Positions 57,801 to 64,000 of a DNA stretch of 64,000 nt are shown here, piece by piece (the stretch's first letter is position 1; each line of letters starts with the position of its first letter). The DNA lies in NCBI GenBank assembly GCA_013076295.1, contig RQOL01000906.1:3658001-3722000 (forward strand), in the 5' to 3' direction. The position numbers were made by a program, and so were the translations under genes. The stretch is from Sanderia malayensis. Lineage: Eukaryota > Cnidaria > Scyphozoa > Semaeostomeae > Pelagiidae. The notes beneath the pieces were generated by a model. That model was not told where the DNA came from and searched no databases. It worked only from the letters and a program-made list of their open reading frames with translations.

Positions 57801-60800
57801 TTTATTTAACTATCAAACTTTGAGGCAAATAGAAATGAGAAACGTAAATAATCATATTTGTTATGTATTTATTTCTGCAAGCAAAGGTATTGGCTCAGTG
57901 CATAATTGATTGAGAAAACAATGGGGATTAAAATCGTATTTTGGTACTGGAAAAAGCACCAACTCAATTCCCTTAGGGATGAGGAGCTTGTATTTAAGTT
58001 GCTATCGATACTTCCACTGGGGAAAAGCAACCCAAACTGGGATTACCCAAATTGGGAACCTTTCACCCGATTTGGGAATCTTTACAGTAAGATATAACTA
58101 TTGAGTTTGATTAATGTCCAAATAACCACGAGGTAACAACTGTAATGAACGTAAGCTCTGCATACCTCGATTCCAAGATGCATGTTATTAGCAATGCTGA
58201 GTGTGTTTGCCACGTTCATAACCAACGGCATTCCATCGCCAATTGTGTTCCATGTACTCCACGTGCACCAGCCCCATGGATTTGGCACCTTGTCGCATGT
58301 TGTCTGCCATATGTGGTGCACTTTGTCATCTGTGCCATGTACAAAGACATTGATTCGTCCGTTGAAGAGATTTGTGTCCATTGCATGTGCCACTGGCGCG
58401 TGCAATGATTTTGGTGCATAGTAGCCTGTCTTGTCCCACGAATGCCAATCTGAGAAGCCTGGGAAAAAATGGCAGAAAGATAAACGATTTTACACCATGA
58501 TAAAAACCAGAAAATTCTACCAAAGCTTCCATCGTAATTGTCATATTCGTAATTATACAAAGATCTAGAATATACATCAGTCGAGCTTCGATATTTGATT
58601 TTATTGGAGAAAATGTTGCATATGTGTGCATATCAATTGATTTTGGCTTCGTAGCATTCTTAATATTGCGGCCAAATTAACTTTCAATAACTCGAACAGT
58701 TTGTAATTATGCAAAGATCACAAAACGACATCATTCGAGCTGCTATCTTAAATGATTTTAGAGAAAATGCCATCCATATGCGCATATATTATTCACATGT
58801 CAATTGCCCTCACGTCGACACAAAGCTTGCTGGTTCCTGAGCTGATATTCTTAACATTGGAATTACAGCAGATGAGATGACAAAAATTGCTTCAAACTTT
58901 CGAGTTTAAGGATGATAAAATTATTTTTCTCACCAGTTTGCCATGTTCTGTACATGTAGCCATCAGTCATGACTGTAAACGCCTCCAGATACTAAACAGA
59001 AACAAGAAAAATAACAGCTCGTGGTTCCAAATACATTCACATCCGTGTTATAACCATAGAGATAGGATATATCCAGATGAGATGAGAAAATTGCTTGACG
59101 TGTGCGGTTAACACGCATCAACATACCTTTGAAAACGAGTTATAAACCAATGAGACATCAGTCATTAATATTGCTGATTTTCCACCCAACAAACTCCATG
59201 CTGACCATTTTCCAGTTGCATCCATGCTTGTCCAATAGCATCGTGACGCATTGGTTATGCTTCTTGACAGAACGTAAGGTTTGTTTGCGTAAACAATAGC
59301 CTTGACACTGTCCTGTCCCTTCAGCTCAGCTCCTGTGAAAAGCAACCACGCGACATGAAAAGTTAAAGCAGCAGTAGATGTCCCTGGTATAAGAACCTAA
59401 CCACTATACTTCTTAAACTCGAAGCATTCACTGATTGCTAGAGTAACTATATTGCGTCCCTGTGCTTTCGCTAGCTTTTCGCTTCAAAACAGAAACGGCA
59501 ACCTGGAACCCAGACCCCTTGCCGCTTTGTTGACAATGGCCCTGGGTCCTGCCAAATGTTTTGCGTTAATGTATTCCGAATACTTTGTGCAAGAACATAA
59601 ATGAAGTTACTATTTAGGTGCCAGTGTAAAATATACATAACTAGTGTAGCGTCGGCCCTGCCGTAACATCAATTTGTTTCGTCTGCGATTTTGACTCCGC
59701 TGTGAGAATCTGGATTTACTTCGGGTTTATGTTTATCAGAGAGTTTTTTTAATTCCTGCATTCCCTTGGGGAAATTGCTGTGAGAAATTTTTAAAAAATA
59801 TTGAGACAGGGAAATTGAAAGTGTTTACATCGGCTTTGACGACTTTCTTTACCTTACTTCAAATTTTGTAGCACGTTCTGGTGAGTAAACCATAGGCCCA
59901 TAGAACGACTTTATCTCATCTTGCTCACACACTCTTGTGGCTTTGTTTTGGTAATTGGAAGGGGTGATAAATATACATGTGCTTCAACCTCTCAATCTTA
60001 ATTTTTGAGCAAGAAATGCATCTAAATTCAAAGGATTAAGAATAACATACCGATTAGAAGAGAAAAATATTCAAGACTCAATTTCATAAATTGAAAAATT
60101 GATTTTAAATCGTGTAAATAGCAAAATAACTACTCAATAAGGTCCAAAAAAGTAATATAAAATCAGCCTTTATATTACTACTCATTTTCAAGACTTCGAC
60201 AGTTAAAATTAGCAACAAATCAGTTCGAAAATCATACAAAGTGCGATTATTTTTGTTTTTAGAAGGCCTAAGGCCCTGCAGACAGGTCGAATCAAATATG
60301 AAAGTAAAGTATCTAGAACTAAAAAAAAAAAATACAGCCGTCACCTGTTCATATTTTTCTCCGGTTATAATCAAAAGATTTATAAGATTCTTGTTACTGA
60401 GTCTTACTGGTGAAGCAGCCGGGTAAAGCTTCCTTTCCATAACCTGCAAACTTTCCCTGAAGCCTAACCCTTACCCTAAGCCTGAAGCCAGTGCCTCAGC
60501 CATTACGGACACATTACGTCATATATGCTCCTGCGCAGTACCAACAAGTATGCTACTGCGCATTCTTACCACCTTTCTCCTCCGCATAACGTAACCCTAA
60601 CCCTAACCCTAAGGCCAATGCATCAGCCATTGAGGACACATTACGTCATATATGCTCCTGCGCAGTACCAACAGGTATGCTACTGCGCATTCTGACCACC
60701 TTTCTCCTCCGCATAACGTAACCCTAACCCTAACCCTAAGGCCAATGCCTCAGCCATTGAAGACACATTACGTCATATATGCTCCTGCGCAGTACCAACA

Positions 60801-62224
60801 AGTATGCTACTGCGCATTCTTACCACCTTTCTCCTCCGCATAACGTAACCCTAACCCTAACCCTAACCCTAAGGCCAATGCCTCAACCATTGAGGACACA
60901 TTACGTCAACTATGCTCCTGCGCAGTACCAACAGGTATGCTACTGCGCATTCTGACCACCTTTCTCCTCCGCATAACGTAACCCTAACCCTAACCCTAAG
61001 GCCAATGCCTCAGCCATTGAAGACACATTACGTCATATATGCTCCTGCGCAGTACCAATAAGTGTGCTACTGCGCATTCTGACCACCTTTCTCCTCCGCG
61101 TAACGTAGCCCTAACCCTAACCTACCCTAACCCTAAGGCCAATGCCTCAGCCATTGAGGACACATTACGTCATAGATGCTCCTGCGCAGCACAAATAGGT
61201 TCCACGTTGTAGAAACTAAACTAAAGAGAGCGAGAGAGGAGCAGATCACAGGGAAGCAATGTGTAGGATGCAATGTCCTAGCTGGTTTGTTTCAAAAAAT
61301 TGTTACAATGAATCCAGTATACATACCTTGGTTCCATGGCAACTTGGAGCCACCAATCATGACCCAAGATCCAAACTTTGGTGATTGGGTTGCTGTTAAC
61401 ATCAAGCTGTAAACCTGTCCATTGACAGCCTGGCCATATACGTACGTGTGGTTGGATTTAGTAGTTATTGCTGTGGGGTTGGATTTCATTTTCAAACCTC
61501 CAGGTAATGGTAGATTTTGCCTGGTGAGTCAAATACAGAGAAATGAATTCTCATTGCAGTATAATGATCAGTGCATTCAGATAGGGTGATAGAAACTGTT
61601 TCCACCTTCATGTTAAATATTCTGTCAACATCATAACATCGATCGTAAATAAATAAATCGTAAATTCACTGCCCTGCCAATCGTGGCAATCATAATCATA
61701 ATCACCTTCAACCAGACTCAGACTCGTGTTGAAAGAACAAGAAGGTCTCATGAGGTAAGGATCAAATTATTGATCAAACAAATCTGATCGCACACATCTT
61801 TGTATTTCTTCAAGTATCAAATTATCAAATCGCGTTTCCAGTTAAATTATTGTTATCTCGAATTACGTTTTAATCTACCCTTTTAACTTTTCGCGTAATA
61901 TATGCCAACATTGGGCACGAAAATTTGAGGCATAATATCGTCTAAATACATATTTTCTGATTTGACACACGTTATTGATTTTAAACCTGTAAATAACGCT
62001 TACCATTTGCTTGAAAATATCTTCTTCATAGCTGCGTTCAAAGTCTTCTCTGCTGTTGTCCATCTAAGTGTTCCAGCTTTGTTGTGGAAAACAACAAATA
62101 ATTCTCTTTCGCCAACATTCAGAACTTTCACCAGCTCGAGTCTTGACTCTCCTAATTGGTCTGCATTTGCAGCAATCGCAAGAAAAAGTACGAGAATAAA
62201 CGCTGGGCTCTTGTGCATCGCCAT
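54850..62224 (-). CDS. Secreted PLL-like beta-propeller + Ig-like + Cys-containing helical protein (643 aa, 10 exons)
   Basis: Exons in transcription order: 62004-62224, 61327-61520, 59127-59332, 58934-58991, 58166-58458, 57474-57774, 56934-57081, 56085-56419, 55764-55889, 54850-54899; 1,932 nt, all in phase. Residues 1-21 form a signal peptide (PAFILVLFLAIAANA). Residues about 25-400 contain repeated strand motifs with W-x-x-W ends (WQNLPLPGG, GSWVMIGGS, KWSAWSLLGG, WCTWSTWNTIGDG, KWNKWSAV), as in PLL-type lectin propellers. About 390-490 is an Ig-like/SKICH-type module (PVEVKWSVP, DWI, GTYDYRYLVNKRYVP). About 490-643 is helical with spaced cysteines (ETCVKDGEGIADHFQQAF, AMKDCKIE, LKSCIEG). 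Secreted, possibly glycan-binding or immune/mucus-related; function unknown. The last two exons are assigned by phase and sequence continuity. Intron 2 carries a telomere-motif satellite. Confidence 0.85.
60461..61196. repeat. About 130-bp satellite with telomere-like tracts, 6 units, in intron 2 of the PLL-like gene
   Basis: Marker ttacgtca recurs at 60514, 60641, 60768, 60901, 61028 and 61165 (127-137-bp period). Each unit has a (CCCTAA)n tract, aggccaatgcctcagccatt, cacattacgtca, and the same exact inverted pair tgcgcagta ... tactgcgca seen in the 27.3-28.4 kb array, then accacctttctcc. Telomere-strand orientation is the same as in that array. The unique parts otherwise differ, so the two are diverged members of one family. 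The last unit is truncated within the inverted pair. Confidence 0.93.
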
Positions 62225-62428
62225 GTTGTTGTAAATAGTTCAATGCAGAAAGAAAGACAATATTTTGTTGTTTTGAAGTTTTGTGATCATCACGTGCAAG
62301 TCACGGATTGAGTTTCAGTTGTTGTTGTTGTACATAAGCCTATTTAGCTTCCGCTCCACTTCGCAACAAACTTATAATTTGCAGAAGCAGAACATATTTC
62401 GATATCTATTGCAGTTTTCCAGTTACAA
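62225..62428. promoter_or_regulatory. Short divergent promoter interval, PLL-like gene / SLC35F6
   Basis: The two start codons face away from each other with 204 bp between them, so the 5' UTRs and promoters must share this interval. It contains a cacgtg-type E-box (atcacgtgca, near 62290) and a GTT run (gttgttgttgtt). No TATA box is clear. Confidence 0.55.
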
Positions 62429-63912
62429 ATGGGTTTATCGTGTTATCAAATCTCTTTAGCAGTTGGAATGCTTCTTACTGGGTCGATAAATACGCTGTCA
62501 AAGAAAGCTCAGAATGATTGCGAGTGAGAATTTAAGAATTTAGGTCCATTGATTTACCTGAAGAATCAAGGCTCCCAACTCCTTTTCTTCATATTTGACC
62601 CACATTATGATGATTAATATGCTGTTTATTACAGAGCCTATGGCCTGAAAGATATGGATGGCAAAACGTATCATAGTTTTGACCATCCCTGGTTTCAAAC
62701 ATTAATTATGTTCACCGGAGAGACATTGTGTTTGCTGGGGTTACTTTATCAAAGAAGAAAAGAAGCTAAAAAAGCTAGAGAGCTGGTATAGAAAGCTTTG
62801 TTTGCAGACTTCTTATCCTTTCGAAAGTTACTCTTTACACTCTAATCATATCAATCACTTATATATCTCTTTCAGTTTCTTAGTGATCCCCTGGAATCAG
62901 CAGCACCAGAACGTACTAATTCAAAACAAAGGTATCCAAACTCAACAATATCTGTTTTATTACTTCATAGGAAAGCACAAAAAGTTATGGCATCTGTTTT
63001 CGAGAATTTCTTAACATTGCAATCTTCTTGTTTTGATTTTAGAATCTGTCAGCTTATTTTTGCCTTGCCAACTTTATGTGATTTGTTTGGGACAACACTA
63101 TCAGGTATATCATAATGTCTTCATGCTAAATTGGTGTTTACTCCTCTTTCAAACATATTTAAATCAAATACGATTTTCCTTAAATATACAAGTTCCATAC
63201 TATCAATGATGTTATATTATCTTGCAGGCATTGGCTTACTCTATGTAGATGCTTCAATATGGCAAATGTTGCGTGGATCAATCATTGTTTTCACTGGCAT
63301 CTTCTCTGTAAAACTTGGCATCAAATTTTTTCATATCCATTAATGTCCGAACAAATTCGAAATCTTTGACTCTAACATTCTTTATTCCAGAAAATCTTTT
63401 TGAAAAGGAAAATGATGTGGAGTCATTGGTGTGGAATGTCCCTTGCTATGGTAAGTGTTAAGACATAAATAAAACATCCTGTGTTACAAATTTGCCTTAA
63501 AGTCTGGCAGTCTTTGCTCCGTTTACTAGTGAGCACTGTAATGCTTCTTTGCACTTGTAAGTGCTGTCTTTGGGGGAGGGATATTTACTGTAAATCCATC
63601 ACCATTTATGAATCTGTTAATGAATTGTTTTCAGGTTGGACTTGTTCTTGTTGGCCTTTCTTCAATTCTACGAAAGAATCACACTGTCTCACAATGGCAT
63701 ACCATTCTAGGTGACATTTACCATCCAATATCTTTCCAAAGACAAATATTGCATCTTGAATCATGAAATCAGCAAATATCCTTGTACACTTTGGTTCATT
63801 TTCACTTTCATTTTCAGGTGTTATTTTGATAGTTGGTAGTCAAATTGTGAGTGCAACTCAAATGGTCATAGAAGAAACCTTTTTGAAAAAAAGGAAATTT
63901 CATCCACTGCAT
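62429..63912 (+). CDS. SLC35F6: SLC35F6-type nucleotide-sugar transporter family protein, N-terminal 225 residues (runs off window)
   Basis: Exons 62429-62523, 62635-62785, 62876-62931, 63043-63104, 63228-63307, 63391-63450, 63635-63710 and 63818-63912 are in phase; the gene continues past the right edge after a gtaaga donor. Family features: TM1 with LLTGSINTLSKKAQND (Thr-Gly-Ser-Ile-Asn-Thr-Leu is diagnostic), a luminal loop with F-x-HPWFQT, TM2 ending in a basic linker, LPTLCDLFGT, SIWQMLRGSIIVFTGIFS, SQWHTIL, and TQMVIEE before KFHPLH. This matches SLC35F6 (ANT2BP/TANGO9), a multipass protein reported in lysosome and mitochondria with unclear substrate, despite the nucleotide-sugar transporter fold. 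It is head-to-head with the PLL-like gene. Confidence 0.95.
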
Positions 63913-64000
63913 GTAAGAGCATTCTCAACTTTCCAAGCAATGTCTTGCAACCGGCAGACAACAGATCTTTTAGCAACCAGGGATGCATCGGCAGCAAATG
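63913..64000. other. Start of SLC35F6 intron 8 (window edge)
   Basis: Only intron sequence after the donor at 63913 is present; the remaining exons lie outside the window. Confidence 0.7.

Overview
This 64 kb window is nuclear DNA from an invertebrate animal. It is AT-rich. Its genes are split by many short GT-AG introns, mostly about 100-700 bp, and nearly all are typical metazoan families: kinesin light chain, a two-pore-domain K+ channel, a heteromeric amino-acid transporter light chain, ADCK1, TATDN3, GPATCH11, ZNRD2 and SLC35F6. Two arrays contain the TTAGGG-type telomere motif, which fits most non-arthropod metazoans. I cannot name the phylum from sequence alone. I rebuilt gene models by joining exons whose splice phases and lengths close exactly; every joined coding sequence is a whole number of codons.

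Layout. 1-6877: no recognisable gene, one MITE-like element and a hairpin. 6878-8531 (+): four-EF-hand calmodulin-like protein. 9624-10604 (+): ZNRD2. 10885-17459 (-): nine-exon ADCK1, with an unrecognised intronless ORF (13366-13875, +) nested in its largest intron. 17941-22072: mobile and repetitive DNA, namely a fold-back transposon with 314-bp arms, a 40-bp minisatellite of about 24 copies, and an 0.83-kb palindromic element with a GC-rich core. 23273-24299 (+): LITAF-domain protein. 24640-27263 (-): TATDN3. 27298-28355: 145-bp satellite with telomere-like tracts filling the divergent TATDN3/GPATCH11 promoter interval. 28502-30008 (+): GPATCH11. 30675-41655 (-): 17-exon kinesin light chain. 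43211-43858 (+): intronless membrane RING protein. 44129-45234 (-): K2P channel with a GC-AG intron in the selectivity-filter codon. 46961-54191 (-): SLC7 light chain with two alternative 5' coding exons. 54850-62224 (-): secreted PLL-like beta-propeller protein, with a second telomere-motif satellite in its second intron. 62429 to the right edge (+): SLC35F6, incomplete.

The genes do not form a pathway. Neighbouring pairs are arranged head-to-head (TATDN3/GPATCH11; PLL-like gene/SLC35F6, 204 bp apart) or tail-to-tail (ZNRD2/ADCK1; LITAF/TATDN3; GPATCH11/KLC; RING/K2P), as in a fairly compact genome. The most distinctive features are the duplicated first exon of the SLC7 gene, the two related telomere-motif satellites, the fold-back elements and the mosaic secreted protein.
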